From Cloeon dipterum (taxonomy: Eukaryota; Arthropoda; Insecta; Ephemeroptera; Baetidae), in NCBI RefSeq assembly GCF_949628265.1, contig NC_088786.1, positions 15,314,001 through 15,378,000 on the forward strand: 64,000 nucleotides of DNA. Direction: 5' to 3'. Below, in pieces: positions 51,348 through 64,000 of the stretch (positions within the stretch are counted from its first letter, which is position 1; each line of letters starts with the position of its first letter). The translations under genes were made by a program, and so were the position numbers. The notes below the pieces were generated by a model. That model searched no databases and was not told the origin of the DNA. It saw nothing but the letters and a program-made list of their open reading frames with translations.

Positions 51348-54300
51348 GTTGTTTTGAACGCCGTTCCGTCGACTAACTGTTTTGATCGCCTTATTCTCTT
51401 CTCTCCTCTCTTAACCCTTTCTCCGTCGGTCTCTCTCAGTCCAGCAAATCCTCAACAGAAATACTGTAGCTCTGTCAGTGATGAGAGCTCCCCACCATAA
51501 AATAAAGCACGCGCTGCGCACATTATAGCAAAAGCGCGAACTGCAGCTCGGAATAGCGCAGCAACTCGTACTACTGTCCTTCTTGATGCTCTTGAAAATT
51601 TACTCTATTATTGAAACACGTGCTCGCACGATAATAAAAAGGACAACTTAGATTACGAACTGGCTACGTGCACCAAGGATCGCACTTTTCAGACCGTTAT
51701 ATATAGATGCAAAGGTTGAAATGTTTATCTTCCATTTTGGTGCAACACACAATGAAAAAAGTACAGTCTAATTATATCGCCAGTTTTGTCAGAGCTGCGG
51801 TAGGACAATTCAGCCGCAACCACATTGAATCGAGATCTTTTGATCAGATTCCTATATAATCAAGGGACATACAATCAATCGAGTAGAAAGTTAATGTTAA
51901 AACGACTGTAGAATAATGTAAAATATTTTCTTCCACAACAATGAAAGAAAAATATTGTGTCGGATCCCTGAGCTAAAAATAATAATTTGAATAAAAAAAT
52001 ATCTAAAAGATAAAATTTAAGAGACTTGGAAATTCACTTCATATACGATGCACTTTGATGTTGGATGACTTTTAAAAAATGCAACCTGAGCTGAACTCGC
52101 TATTAATTTTTTTTCTCTTTTGGTTTAGTTTGGATTAGTATCTGATTTAGCTTTTCTTTTTTCCCTGTGCACGCTGTACACAATAATAATTTTCAACTCA
52201 ACTTCATGCTGCGTATCACGTGGTGGTGTTATAGATAACCTAGAAAAATCTTTGTGAACTTAGTTGATTCAAATTTAAAGATTGAAAATTAATATTAGGA
52301 TACTAATTTTTTACTTGTTAACAATCTAAGGAATAAGTATAGCATAATATTATTTTAGAGGCACATCATTGGAAGACAGCGATAGCTTTTCATGGAATGT
52401 TTTCTGTAAATCAGAAAGGTAGATCCTTCTAGGAGCCATGAATTGAGCACCTATCATAGCATATTGGAAATCAGCTCAACAAAGGAATTAGCCTAGTCTC
52501 GTGAATGAACACCATTGCCACCGCAAAGCCTTTTTGCAGTTAAATTTTGAAACAAAACCTAAAGCTTTCCCCCACTTTATAAAATTTGTGCTTGTATTTT
52601 AATTAAATAGAGCTTAAGCTGGAAACCAAACTGACGTGAATTGAATCTAATTTTTAGCAAAAAGTAATAGAATTTGACAGTTGAGCAAAGCAGCCAAGAA
52701 GACGTCAAAAAAATGTCACGACCAGTAACCGATTGGATTGCAAAATAAAAAGAACAATATAATAGCTCCTGAGGCTCATCTCCTCTCAATTGTTCATCTC
52801 TGCTCTGTTATTAAGGTTTGATTAGGTGCCAGTAATTCCTTGGCCCAGGGCTCACGCAGAAATGCATTTCTAAATTATTCTAGAAACTACATATCCACTT
52901 TATAAAATGCATGCGAAAAAAAGTGAAATCTTGTTTCAAAATAATAATGGTCGTTATGGTTCTGCAGGGCAAATTTTTCTGATGAAGATAAAATATATTA
53001 ATTTTTGGTTGGCATGCTGATCGGTTTTTGCGACTAGGAAGTCTTTTAACACTTACATATCTTGCAAGTTGTTATTATGCGAGACTTACCTTCGAATGGG
53101 TCTGCTTGTCAGATTAGGAGATTCGAGTTCACAGAAAACATTTCTTAAGATGGCAGTCAAGACCTTGGAATTTTTCGTAGAAAGAGGAGAAGTGCTGTTT
53201 TGTGTTTCTTTAAAGAATACAAGCTTGTTGTACAGAGAGTAATGATGTGTTAATAATCACGCTGCAGCGCAGCTTCTCCAGAAAATTTTGTTTTTCATAA
53301 AATGCGACGGATAAGAGAATGAAGGTTGTAATGTCTCTTTTTAGCAAGATGATTCATATGGTGATTAATAAAATACTTGTAGGAATTAAAAGGTGATGAG
53401 TACTATTGCGATTGCTAGAATACCTGTGAAATTAATAATTCCAAACTAGCTATTCCTCTGGTGTTCTTGACTAATCGAGACGAATACAGATTAATAATTG
53501 AAGAATTAATCATTATTTGTCGGTATTAGTGAAGAACAACAGAGGAATAGCGAGTTTGAAATTATTTTTAGACACTTTCAAATAAGAAAATTCAATTAGC
53601 AATCTGATTTTTTTAAAATTATCTTTGATCGAAACAAAATACTCTTACTTTTATTCAGAAAAGGATTTAATAGTCATGATCGAGGGAAAATTACTTAAAT
53701 TAATGTGTACCCATCATAAAATAACGTTATTAATGGTTTTTTAAATATCAATAAAAATCGTTTGTCATATATGAAAACTGATCGTAAATTAGCCTTGTGG
53801 AAAATACTTCGACTTACACATCTCTTCTTCGTGCATTTTAGTTGCTTCATAATACATAATAAAAACGATCAATTATATTTTTTCACGACGACCGGTGACT
53901 TGTCTTTACCAATCCTTGAAAGCTCTCAATTGCTAACAATATCGTTATGGGATAATTTAAATCCAAACATTAAGGTCCAACAGCACAAGAAAGGATCAAT
54001 ATTTATTTCTCTTGTGAACGTTCGATATCCGTTTGAACGCCACAAAGACGTAATCATTCATCTCAAACTAAAAAAGATCTGGTCCGAGCACAGCAATGCA
54101 TATTTACGCGAGCTGAAAAATAATATCCAACACGCTCTCACTGCGTGCATACATTGCTCAAGCTTTTGGCCAAATTACACCTGCTAAATGATTTAAATCT
54201 AATGCAAGCTTAATCTTACAATTTGTCATAAATATATTATTATGTGAAAAGTCAATTAATAATTTTCCAATTCAAACATTAGTTAAATGAGTCTGTGATA

Positions 54301-56795
54301 TGAAACTGTTGAAAAATTCCCAGATTGCAACATGAAAGTATACCTCTTGCGTTTGTAAATCAAACACAGTGAAAAGACAGGTTAAAGGATCGCGCTTGAA
54401 ATTTCGTCATCTCCAAAAGCCTATAATATAGTAAAAGTAATATAAAAAAGACAGTTTAGTGTGACAAGTGGGTCGCGCGGTCTGCGGCAGTCAGGGGCTT
54501 TTCTATTTGCTCTTCCTTCGCGGCTCCAATTTGTTTGTAATGCTCTTGGGTTGCGTATATTCACGCGGATAGATGAACTTTCTGAACAATCACGAAATTC
54601 GATAAAAAAATCTCTTGTGACCCGATTGAGATGATTGGTGCAGGAAGAGATGAAAGTGAAGCTGGCGCGCCGACAGTTGTATAATAATACTTTTCCATGG
54701 ATTTCGGCACCTCCCGAATATTTGACCACAGACGAACACGATGTGGTTTCAAAAATTGCTACGTGCTTTTTTCATACTTGCCAGATTTAAATTTATCAAT
54801 GCAGGAGAAATGAAAGTGCAGCTGGCCCACAAACGGTTGCACAAGATTTTTACAGAATTTTATGCCTACAACCACTGGAGAAAATGTGATCAAAAAAATT
54901 ATAAATAACATGTTATTAATTCATTAGGGATTTGGAATGCACGTACAGAAAAAAATGAAATCTTATGAAATAGATGCCGCACATGTATTGACCTTAATGA
55001 GCTCTTCGCATGCATTTCTATATATAGAAAAGTCGTGGCTTTCCTCCAGGCATCTAAAACTCCTCCCTCCGACCAAGACAATAAAATTATTTAAAGGGAC
55101 AGGGATTGTTTGTTAGGGTAAATTAATCATGCTCCACCCGAGCATTAATTCTATGAGTTTGAAACAGTTATTTTTTAATATCCAATATAAAATCATTTTT
55201 AATGCTCAAATTTAGATCATGTGATCCATGACAAACACAAACTTTTGCATCTTTTTTAAATCTCTATTCACACTTTCCGTGGGCTATGAGCTCACTGGGT
55301 CCCAAAATTTTTGTTTGTTAAAACCGAAAGCCGAGTAATATTGATTACACATTACATTTTTTTTGTTCTTATGGTCTTGAAAAATACCCACCACTAGGAT
55401 TCTAATGGTGTATAAACAAATACACACACAAATCAGAAAGATAATTAAATTATGTTCAACAATTTTTTCAGTGCTGCAGACATTGATATAATTTGACGAG
55501 GAGATTTCTAAATTTATACACATAACAACCTGTGCAAAAACTGTCCTATATACTTCAGTGGCTTTTTACAACAATTCATGATGTTGGCATGTTTGGCGGG
55601 ATCGGGGTCCACCGAATGACGCTGCAGGACTCTTTTGTAATTAGTGCGGCAGTGCTGAGGAAAGCTTTGAAGTTAAGTGCTATAACAATTATGAATCAAT
55701 TTGAACCCGACTTTATGTTTGTACGGAATCACCAGTATGCTTTTATGAGAGCGAGATCAAAAAGATTTTTACTTGCTCTGTATTTATTACCTATCTATCG
55801 CTGATTTGTATTCTGTTTAAACTTCTACTTTTTGCAGGAAACAGAGAGTTTTTAACGTTTTTAAGTTTAACTGCAGCTAATCTTTGGTTATACCTCAATA
55901 TAAATTCTATTAACTATCCAAATTGCTTACAATTGTTTAAATTAAAATAATAGCAATTAAAATTAGCATTATTAGTAGCTGAATGCAGTCTGGTTAATGG
56001 TTAGCAATAGTTCAATGACATTTATCCTGATGTGGTTGAATAATCGTTTAGGGATCGTATTAGGGAATCATACATATGCCATTATTGCCCACATTTTTAT
56101 AGCTTAATTAATTTACACGCACAATAATCACTGACTTCAAAGCATTGACATCTCTCATTACAATATATGCAAAATTGGTTGTGAAAACTGTGAAATGCAA
56201 AGCTACATAATACATAGTATTAGACATGTTGCCTCGCTTCAAAGAGTGGATGTGTCCAACAGTAAAAAAATGCTTTAAAGTGTAATTTTTATTGGGTTAA
56301 CTACAAAACAGATACAATTAAGGGTTTAATGCCTTTAACTTGGATAGTTATTTATCTCTGCTTACATAGTTATTTGCGAAAGGCTAGGGAAGGCTAGATG
56401 CCATGCTCGGACCGCTTTTCATAATATATTATATGTTGAAATTATGTATATTACTTTCGCCTTTGTGCGAAACAGGTCTTTTGGCATTTTAAATGCTACG
56501 CAAAATAAGTATTGTTCTTTGAGCATGGCCAGCATTGCTACTTTTTTACAACCCATCGCAGTCGCACTCACATCGCAGACATCACGCTTTCAATTATTGC
56601 TCTGAATTTCATCATATAGTGGTATTTTTGGTGACCTCAAACAAACAATATGGGTGAAAAAACGTGAGCTGTCATAAACTTGTCTGAATTTTTATATAAA
56701 ATCGTATTAAGGATTGAAAATGACTAAAATAAGAATTTTGCAACGATGAATATTAGAGAAAAAAAACTGTCTATTTAATAACGCGATAATTTTGG
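51348..56795. other. Intergenic, no supported gene
   Basis: AT-rich stretch upstream of FAXDC2-like paralogue 2. The first few hundred bases (51400-51560) are pyrimidine- and GC-richer and probably include that gene's promoter. Open frames at 53762-54187 (141 codons), 54421-54729 and 55532-55804 show no family resemblance and no splice context, and are left uncalled. Confidence 0.55.
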
Positions 56796-57048
56796 TTTTT
56801 TTTTTTTTTGGTCTTTTTATCCCTGTCCTCTCGGACCGGGAAGGGCGCGCACTGCACTAGCACGAATGCTGAAACCCGGGTCCCAATGACACCGCGAGCG
56901 GATAACATGGGCGCACCAAGCCGCACAGGGACCCAGCCCACTGAAGGGCCACTTGCCTCCGCACGAGGACTTTTTTTGAAACGCTAGACATTCGTCCAGT
57001 GAAGCCAAATCACGCATGCTGGAAAGGTGCAAACCAGCAAGTAGCGAG
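56796..57048 (-). repeat. SINE-like dispersed repeat, near-complete inverted copy
   Basis: Reverse complement of the 9585-9829 element with only a few changes, ending in a poly(A) tail (poly(T) at 56796-56809 on the plus strand). The intact tail and low divergence suggest a fairly recent insertion. Confidence 0.7.
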
Positions 57049-58857
57049 GTTGGAGATATTCATTTATCTCAAATGATTGTCGGTGCAACTACGCGCCTCT
57101 CCCGCCCAACAATTATCAAAACACGACGTGTGCAGTGCTAGTTATGAGGCCACTGTGGCCGAACAATAGCCGACAGCTTTTTTCATCTAATTGCATTTAT
57201 CAGGTGAATTGTTTTCAGTTACGTTGCACCAACCTAAAATTTGTGAATTTGAGCGTCCAACTATACATGCACTGTGCAGCATCTGCCCTTCAATCTGACG
57301 AGATCAATCTTGGTCGAATTTACACATTTAAAAACAATGTGTTGCAACTGCGATCAACTGTGATAAATGAGGGGCAGCGACACACTTTCAAAATACACAT
57401 AATGGCATAATAGATTTGCCTTTCGTTCTGGCACCTCTGACCGCGTGTGATTTTTCACCATTTCTTCATAATATGATTCAATTATAGATACCTAAAAATA
57501 AATTTGAGTCAAAATCACTTTTTTAATTACTTATGCTGGCAATTAAATATCTAAATATACATGTGGCACCTCCGTGATATTTCATAATGGTCAAATTCTT
57601 CCAATGAGAAAACTTATAAGATGGATATAGAGCAGCAAAAATAAAATGGAGTCTCAATCACGCAGCTATAATAATATATCATCTTGGTTAAACCTCCAAT
57701 ATAGAACCGGTTACATCTAGAGTCTCCTCTCGCACACATGCTAATTAGAATGGGTGGATAAATTGAGTTAAAATGCATGCAGAACATTCGTTTTTGTGTT
57801 GAGCGATTCAGAAAAAAATATAAATTTATTCACCTGGATTAGATTTTCTATGGAGTGAGCCAAAATAGTAAATTCATTCACAAATCTTAAGCGTTCGGAT
57901 AATACTCATTACACTCAACCGTTCTAGAAATCTAAATCCAGTTAAAATACATTCATTTTACGTAATATTTATCAATTAAGGGTCTTGTGAAAATGTTTAA
58001 AAATGATTGAGAATCAGGGATAGTGATAGAAAGTAAAAATTATAGGTGGCTTTGAAAACAGCAACGATTTTTTCATTACATACAGACGTGACAAAAATTA
58101 AGTTCAAGCTGTTAATATATTTTTCTTTTGAATTAAATATGAGTCGAATGAGTGAGCAAAGGCAATGAGATTATTTTGTACGCAACACTGAAAATTGGAC
58201 AAATTACAACGGAAACCATTTTTCACTTGAAAATTCTAGTGATGTTCATTTAAATTATTTAAAAAATTAATTTTGTCGATTGTTTATCTCTTTGACGACC
58301 ATTTTTTCCAATCTATGCCCCCAATAGTTTTGTTAGTTTGACCGTCAACCCAGAACACAATATTAAATTAAGCTAGTAGAAGTTTACGCAACTAAAAAAT
58401 TTAATCAAATCAAGAATTCAATTTTCAAATTTATTTATACATGTTTGCAGTTTGGATGATATTGCCGAATTGTCAAAAGTGAACAATAATCGCGTGCAAA
58501 ATTTGTTGCTTATTTATTTAACCGTATCAAACCCAGTGTGAATACGTAATATCTCCTTAAACGAACCGCGGAAATAATTTAAAGAAATAGGAAAACATAG
58601 CTGCCCTGACTATTTACCACAAGAGAGATTTGTCCATGCTTGCATAGAGTTTGCCAAAAACTCTTCGAGTGTCGCAACGATCACGCACCAAATTAAGATA
58701 CAGTGTGGCAATTCGGACAACACCGATCATATTGCGACAATGGCCCCTCAAATGATGCAGCTTCAATAATGTAGAAAGGGTAATATTTGCCAACGGGGGT
58801 TTCTGGAGCGGGGGCCGCATAAATGGGCGCCATGGCGGGGCCGCGCGAACAAACGAG
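57049..58857. other. Intergenic and HGSNAT upstream region
   Basis: No recognisable gene. A 91-codon open frame at 57135-57410 shows no family resemblance. The last 250 bases become GC-richer towards the HGSNAT start and probably hold its promoter and 5'UTR; no TATA element stands out. Confidence 0.5.
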
Positions 58858-61800
58858 ATGCTGCTGCAGTCGTGGATGGAGGGTCGCGTCGAGACGCCGG
58901 TGCGGGGGCTACGGCTGCACGACCTAGGTTTAGACCAGGCCTACCTGAACGTCACCAATCTCCTCGACCGAGAGGCGTTCCTATACTCCGTCAAAGATGC
59001 ATGCTATAAGGTTTGTTTGCAGATTTCACATTTTGGAAGGCGTTTCTTCCTGTTTTTTTTTTTTTTAATTTTTTTTATTATACTTATAGAAGCAAACCAT
59101 TACGGGTCATAATTTTATTAACTTTACTAAATGTTTAAAAGGAAATCATCATTAAGAATAAAGGCAATTTGCAGTTTGGAAATTGTAAGCCAATTTATTT
59201 TAGATAAAATAAAAATAGCATATGTACTGAAGATGGGAAACATTATGTTTATTAATTATTGTCTCTTAATAAATACTTTTTGTGCTCTGATGGCCACTAT
59301 TGCACTCAATTAAAGGTATTTGTGCGTTAAGATTTCGCACCCTTCTCTTCTTTTTCTTGAATTCACCAATTTCACACTCTATCCACTTGGTCCCTGTGTG
59401 AAAACACAAAAATATCTTGTTTTCAAAGATAATTGATTTCCGCTCATAATTTTCAAAACATCCAGGAAATTGCAATGCTAGAAAATCGGTTACAATAACT
59501 AACCATCAAATCAAATAAAAATATTTTAAAGTAATAGTTCACAAAAAAAAATCAACTTTATGATAATGTTGATAAGTAGAAAACTTAAGTTTTGAATCAA
59601 CATCCTGTGAATGCGTATTCAAACATTTTTATTTTAAAATCAGTTAAATAATCATTACGAAGTTCGTCACTATACACACATAAAAAAAATTAAAGTGCAC
59701 TGCCAATAGCCGCTTTGAGCTTGCTTAAATAGGTTACGTGCACTGTCGGACCATCTAACGCTTAGGCAGTTTGCGTTTATTTTAAAGCGCACAAAGATTA
59801 TTTGATGGTGAATATTGCAAATATCGTCCATAAGCAAAGCCATACTTACTACTTCATATATTAATTATGAGACTCTATTGACATGAAGTCTGCCTTTTTA
59901 GTCATTGAAGTTTGTGCTTTTGACTTTAAACAATGTATCATTTGTGCTTGGATAATGGTAAGCTAAAATGGGTCCTCAGGGTGTTTTCCTATGTTGAGCA
60001 ACTTTCACTTCAAATGTCTAATTTTGTCCCTAAATAACGACACTGGAATTTTAACTAGTTTGTGCAAGCGTAGTACTATTAAATTTTATGTCACTAAGAG
60101 CGCATAATAGAGATTTCTCTTCTATGAGCTAGGAGTATATTAAGCCGGAGAAACTTATACACCCACTCCTTAAATGTTTGAAACCAAATTTCAGTGTCCT
60201 TACTCATTCATGAGTGCCTTGCCCGCTGGAGACTCGAAAATATTCAAAGTGAACTCGGCGTACTCGATAAGACCGCGCATCTACGGCGACTACCTGGGAG
60301 AGTACGTTTCCACGAGCAACCATAGCTCGCTCGAGTGCAGCGTGGACAGCGCCTGGCACTTTGGCGAATTCGGCATCTACGACCTCCTCGTGCAGCCGGG
60401 TGGGAAATGCACCACAAGCACATATTACGAGCCAGTCAACATCTACCACTGTGAGTGATGCATATATTTAATTAAAACCAATTAGAGAAAGTTATTCTGC
60501 TGTGCTGAAAACACTTCTCCAAAGCATAAATATACAATGTATATATTTACTGTGGCAAAATTACTTAAAATGCTTCAAATCTTTAGCTCCCCTTACCACC
60601 CGCAGGGAAACGGCATTCTCAAGCCAATTTCAGTACATCGAGTAGTAATTGATTTGTCGGCCGAGGCGCCTGGTCATGGCGCCTCTCCAGGTCAAAGAGT
60701 GTCACGATAACATTTAAGTTGTTGCATTTTATTTCCAAAATATAGAAAATTGAGCAAAGGATTGTAAAAAAGTTAATCAAATTGTTACTTGGCGCGTATT
60801 AATTAAATTAGCCGTGCTCTGCGCTGCAGGCTAATTTGACGTCTTTAATAAATAATTACTTACGAACACCTTTTTATAACCTTTTAAGAGAACGATAATG
60901 ATGCCCGCGGAACTTACAAAAGTTGCGTGTCGCTTGACGCTCTCTACTTTATTCTTTTACAGCTGCGGTCTCAGTGACAGTGATAGTCCTTTTCTTACTG
61001 TGCCTCGGCCAGTTTATAAAGGGAGTAGCGAAGTCTTGGGGCAAACAGGAGCAAGTCTTTGTCGATAACAACAATCAAAATGATTCAAAGGGTAAAATTG
61101 AAGAGATACTCAGGACGAAAAAGCCACGGCTACGAGCACTGGACGCATTCCGCGGGTTAGTAATTGCGAATATCTACTCGCTGATATTTTACAGTCTATT
61201 CTAATCTTTAGGCTGATAGTCATCCCCTTGATATTCTACACGCACCAAGGTGGAGGCTACCAAGTTCTGGAGCATGCTAGCTGGGAAGGATTGCCCATCG
61301 CTGACTGGCCCTTTCCTTGGTTCATCTGGATTATGGGTGTCTGCATGCCAATGGGGATAAACAGCAACTTGGAAAGACAGCTCAGTCGTCGCACAATCCT
61401 TTTCCACGTCGCGAAGGTTGATATTTTAGCACGTTTACAATTTATCACGCGTATAGTATAGTAAAATTGAACGAGGCTTATTTATCCTCTTTTGAATTTA
61501 AAGAATTATTTTGTTCGCCCACTTTGTATCGTTGGATATTTTGGCGCACAATTTTACTAGCCTTTTTTCGAGCTAAATAAGCTATATATAATATTTAATT
61601 TGTAACTAAATAAGGATCCAGCTAATGAGAGTAAGATTGGGAAAATCATAGCAAAAACATGAACAAATTTTACCTTGGGAATGAAATCTAATTCATTTTA
61701 TCAACAAAAAACGATATGAAACTAGTACTGGATCTAATCCAAATTAATGCCCGTAAAATAAATTTCATATCAAAAATAAATTTAATCATTGCAGCGATCC

Positions 61801-62905
61801 GTATTACTTTTCGCTCTTGGCATCTCCACGAATTGCATTAACTACGGCTTGGCTTATGAGAAATTCCGCTTCTTCAACGCCCTTCAACGTTTTGGCATTA
61901 TGTGCCTGATCAACGCTAGCCTGTGTGCTATCCTATGGCCTCGAGATATCTCCAAGATCAAAGGCAGGTTCGCCGACCTGCAGATCATGTGGTCACAATG
62001 GGCAATTCACATTGTATTGCACGTGATCTCTATATGCCTCGTCTTCTTCCTGCCGGTCCCCGGATGTCCGACGTGAGTTTCACTTTTAAATGTAAATGTC
62101 CGAAATAATCATCGCCATTTTCCCAAAGGGGCTATTTGGGACCTGGCGGTTTGAGCGAAGATAGGAAATACGAAAACTGCACTGGCGGCACGTTTGGATA
62201 CATTAACAAATTGCTTATGAATGAGGCCAACATGGAGCAAAATCCGACAGCTAAAGCAGTTTATGAGGTCAATGCATTTGATCCCGAAGGATATTTCAGT
62301 AGGTTAATTTGCAGATTTAATAAATTAATATTTGAGAGTTCAAAATTTCACGCTATCAACATGTATAAATCGTTGCAGGTAATTTGCCTTCCCTACTAAC
62401 TGTCATTTTGGGCATCCAAGCTGGCGCAATTTTGGTCATATACAATGAATCCCGCGAAAGAATATATCGTTGGACCGTTTGGGGTGTCGGCTGCATCCTT
62501 CTTGCTCTGATCTTGGAACTGACCGGCACATTCCCAATAAACAAGCAGCTATGGTAATCATTCATAGTCTCTTTTCTGAAGAGCGAAATATCGAAAATCT
62601 TTCTTTTCAGGAGCACTTCATTCGCATTAATCACGGCAGGATTCGCTTTTTTGTTCTTGGCCGCATTTTACTGGCTAATCGATGTCAAGAAGTGTTGGAA
62701 TGGTTTCCCTTTTGTCGAGCCTGGCGTCAACTGTCTGTTTATCTACATCGGCAGCAAACTGACCAACCACCTTTGGCCGTTCCACTGGAGGATTGGCCCC
62801 ATGGACACCCACTTTATCCTGCTTGCAGACACCATATGGGCTTGCTGGTTGTGGCTACTGATTGCTAAATGGCTGTTCAAGCGCAACATAATTATCACTG
62901 TTTAG
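58858..62905 (+). CDS. HGSNAT: Heparan-alpha-glucosaminide N-acetyltransferase (HGSNAT), eight exons
   Basis: Exons 58858-59010, 60195-60450, 60963-61155, 61212-61416, 61795-62072, 62129-62298, 62379-62553 and 62611-62905 join in phase to 574 aa. HGSNAT is a lysosomal multi-pass membrane enzyme that uses cytosolic acetyl-CoA to acetylate terminal glucosamine of heparan sulfate in the lumen, a step in its breakdown. The luminal domain (residues about 1-138) includes LDQAYLNVTNLL and an NHSS glycosylation site. A first TM segment (SAVSVTVIVLFLLCLGQF) and the LRALDAFRG motif follow. The catalytic His lies in LEHASWEG (His222, codon 61273-61275), and CPTGYLGPGG, NCTGG and DPEGYF are conserved. 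No obvious signal peptide follows the chosen ATG; two ATGs just upstream (58823, 58832) are out of frame, so the true N-terminus may differ. Confidence 0.95.
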
Positions 62906-63061
62906 GCGTTTAATTGTTAAAGTTGTTTTAATACTTTTTTATTTCTATGTGTAGTCCAGTCATGTCAGATCAAAAAATTATAGCTGCTTTTAACACTTTT
63001 ATCATTTGGAGTTACTATAGGTCATATCACTTTGTATCTCTATGTGTTTTTAAGTTTAAAG

Positions 63062-63084
63062 ATATATATATATATATATATATA
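63062..63084. repeat. (TA)n microsatellite
   Basis: About 11 TA units in the sequence just after HGSNAT, probably within its 3'UTR or flank. Confidence 0.9.
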
Positions 63085-63439
63085 CAATAATGTTTCTTGT
63101 AAGCTGTTCATAAATTCCAGTTATTGTTAAAAGTCAGCAGAGCATTATTTTTGAGTTTGATATTTGTACGTCGTGCTTTTAAATATATTAAACAAATAGT
63201 TAATGTTGCTGTTTAAATTTTCATAACTGTCAATTACGTCAATTCAAAGTGAATCAATTATATTATGTAGCCTGAGCCTGCTTTCTACTACCAAGTATAA
63301 TAGGCATTAAATTTTGCACCGAGATTAAGCAAAAAAGTGGATTGAGCCACCTTGCGAAATTATGAACAGTAAAAAATAATAGATTTTGGGTTTTTGAATT
63401 TACTTCCAGGTCTCTGTATCAGGATGCACCCCGAAAAGT

Positions 63440-63460
63440 GAGAGAGAGAGAGAGAGAGAT
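63440..63460. repeat. (GA)n microsatellite
   Basis: About 10 GA units in the intergenic DNA right of HGSNAT. Confidence 0.9.
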
Positions 63461-63559
63461 CGTTTCTAAAAAAATACATTATGAATCAGGGCAGAAGGCA
63501 CACATTACACATCTTGCTGTCACCGCAGATTATGCTTTTTATTTCCATTTATTATGAAA

Positions 63560-63915
63560 TAATGTGCGCACGGTCCTCATAGGAGGACTGGCCCACGTTA
63601 CTACCCCTGACCGAGTCTTATTATTAAAACGATATAGACATGCGTTCCATGAAATCCATTCACACAAGCTACAAAAAGGTGCATTGGATGTATGTAATTC
63701 GGTACAATTATTGTGATGAGTTATGTGCATGCAAAAAGTCAAATAAAGATATTATATTATTATTACAAAGTCTGCAAGCTTTCGCAACCCTCCCAAATCC
63801 AAATGACCTCATCATTGCAATGCTAGAGTCAAATTTAGGCGTAAATCAGCCCGCACTCGACTCCCAAGCCCCAAACATCGCTCCGATTATCAAAATGCAA
63901 GTGCACAAGCCAACA
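63560..63915 (-). repeat. Diverged, interrupted SINE-like copy
   Basis: On the minus strand it shares GGGAGGGTTGC, ATGTCTA and the GTGCACTTGCATTTTGA end with the copy at 33240-33540. About 100 bp of AT-rich sequence interrupts it near 63670-63778. Apart from this and two microsatellites, nothing is recognised between 62906 and the window end. Confidence 0.5.
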
Positions 63916-64000
63916 GATTGGTTATTTTTCAAATCATCCTGTCAGTCCTTATTAGCTATGAAGCAATTAATTTTGCAACATTTAAAAAATGAAAATAGAT

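Noticed and set aside
53762-54187. 141-codon plus-strand open frame in the intergenic stretch
   Set aside because: No family resemblance, AT-biased composition and no splice partners recognised. It is within the range expected by chance.
57135-57410. 91-codon plus-strand open frame
   Set aside because: No recognisable motif and no splice context; probably random.

Overview
The window is nuclear DNA of an arthropod, most likely an insect. Genes are split into many exons with clean GT..AG boundaries. Most introns are short to medium and AT-rich, coding exons are richer in GC, and the proteins (TRAPPC10, HGSNAT, FAXDC2-like hydroxylases, an ANKRD26-like protein, an S1 protease homologue, C-type lectins) are animal families. 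The order cannot be fixed from sequence alone. Exon structures were built by hand by matching splice sites, reading phase and protein family, and nearly all models close in frame from ATG to stop.

Left third (1-27 kb). A class A orphan GPCR on the + strand has six coding exons between 1955 and 12796. Its first large intron (2010-6235, interrupted by coding exon 2) carries a small antisense four-exon gene for a secreted Cys/Gly-rich protein. An approximately 7.3 kb direct tandem duplication follows: unit 1 about 12385-19565, unit 2 about 19815-27250, with a SINE-like fragment at the junction. Each unit holds the last GPCR exon (+), a complete nine-exon mucin-like C-type lectin gene (-), and the first coding exon of an ankyrin gene (+). 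The duplication therefore gave two complete lectin genes (579 and 544 aa predicted), one spare GPCR terminal exon and one spare ankyrin first exon, both still open. The small antisense gene in the GPCR shares the N-terminal exon layout and intron phases of the two lectins but stops before the lectin domain, so the region holds three relatives of one secreted family.

Middle (26-41 kb). The ANKRD26-like gene (+, six coding exons, 991 aa) runs tail to tail into TRAPPC10 (-, eight exons, 1008 aa); their poly(A) signals lie about 45 bp apart. Upstream of TRAPPC10 on the same strand is a first FAXDC2-like fatty acid hydroxylase (332 aa).

Right (42-64 kb). A secreted S1 serine protease homologue (-) has an Asp where the catalytic Ser should be. 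A second FAXDC2-like gene (-, 345 aa) has a different intron layout. About 7.5 kb follows with no recognisable gene apart from a SINE-like copy. The window ends with HGSNAT (+, eight exons, 574 aa), the lysosomal heparan-alpha-glucosaminide N-acetyltransferase, with its catalytic His conserved.

Two dispersed repeat families recur: a SINE-like element (six copies or fragments) and small elements with an inverted repeat around GCAGCTTCCTCGGTGT (three copies). The most interesting material is the duplicated lectin/mucin cluster with its nested lectin-less relative, the spare exons created by the duplication, the GPCR with several altered conserved positions, and the Ser-to-Asp protease homologue.
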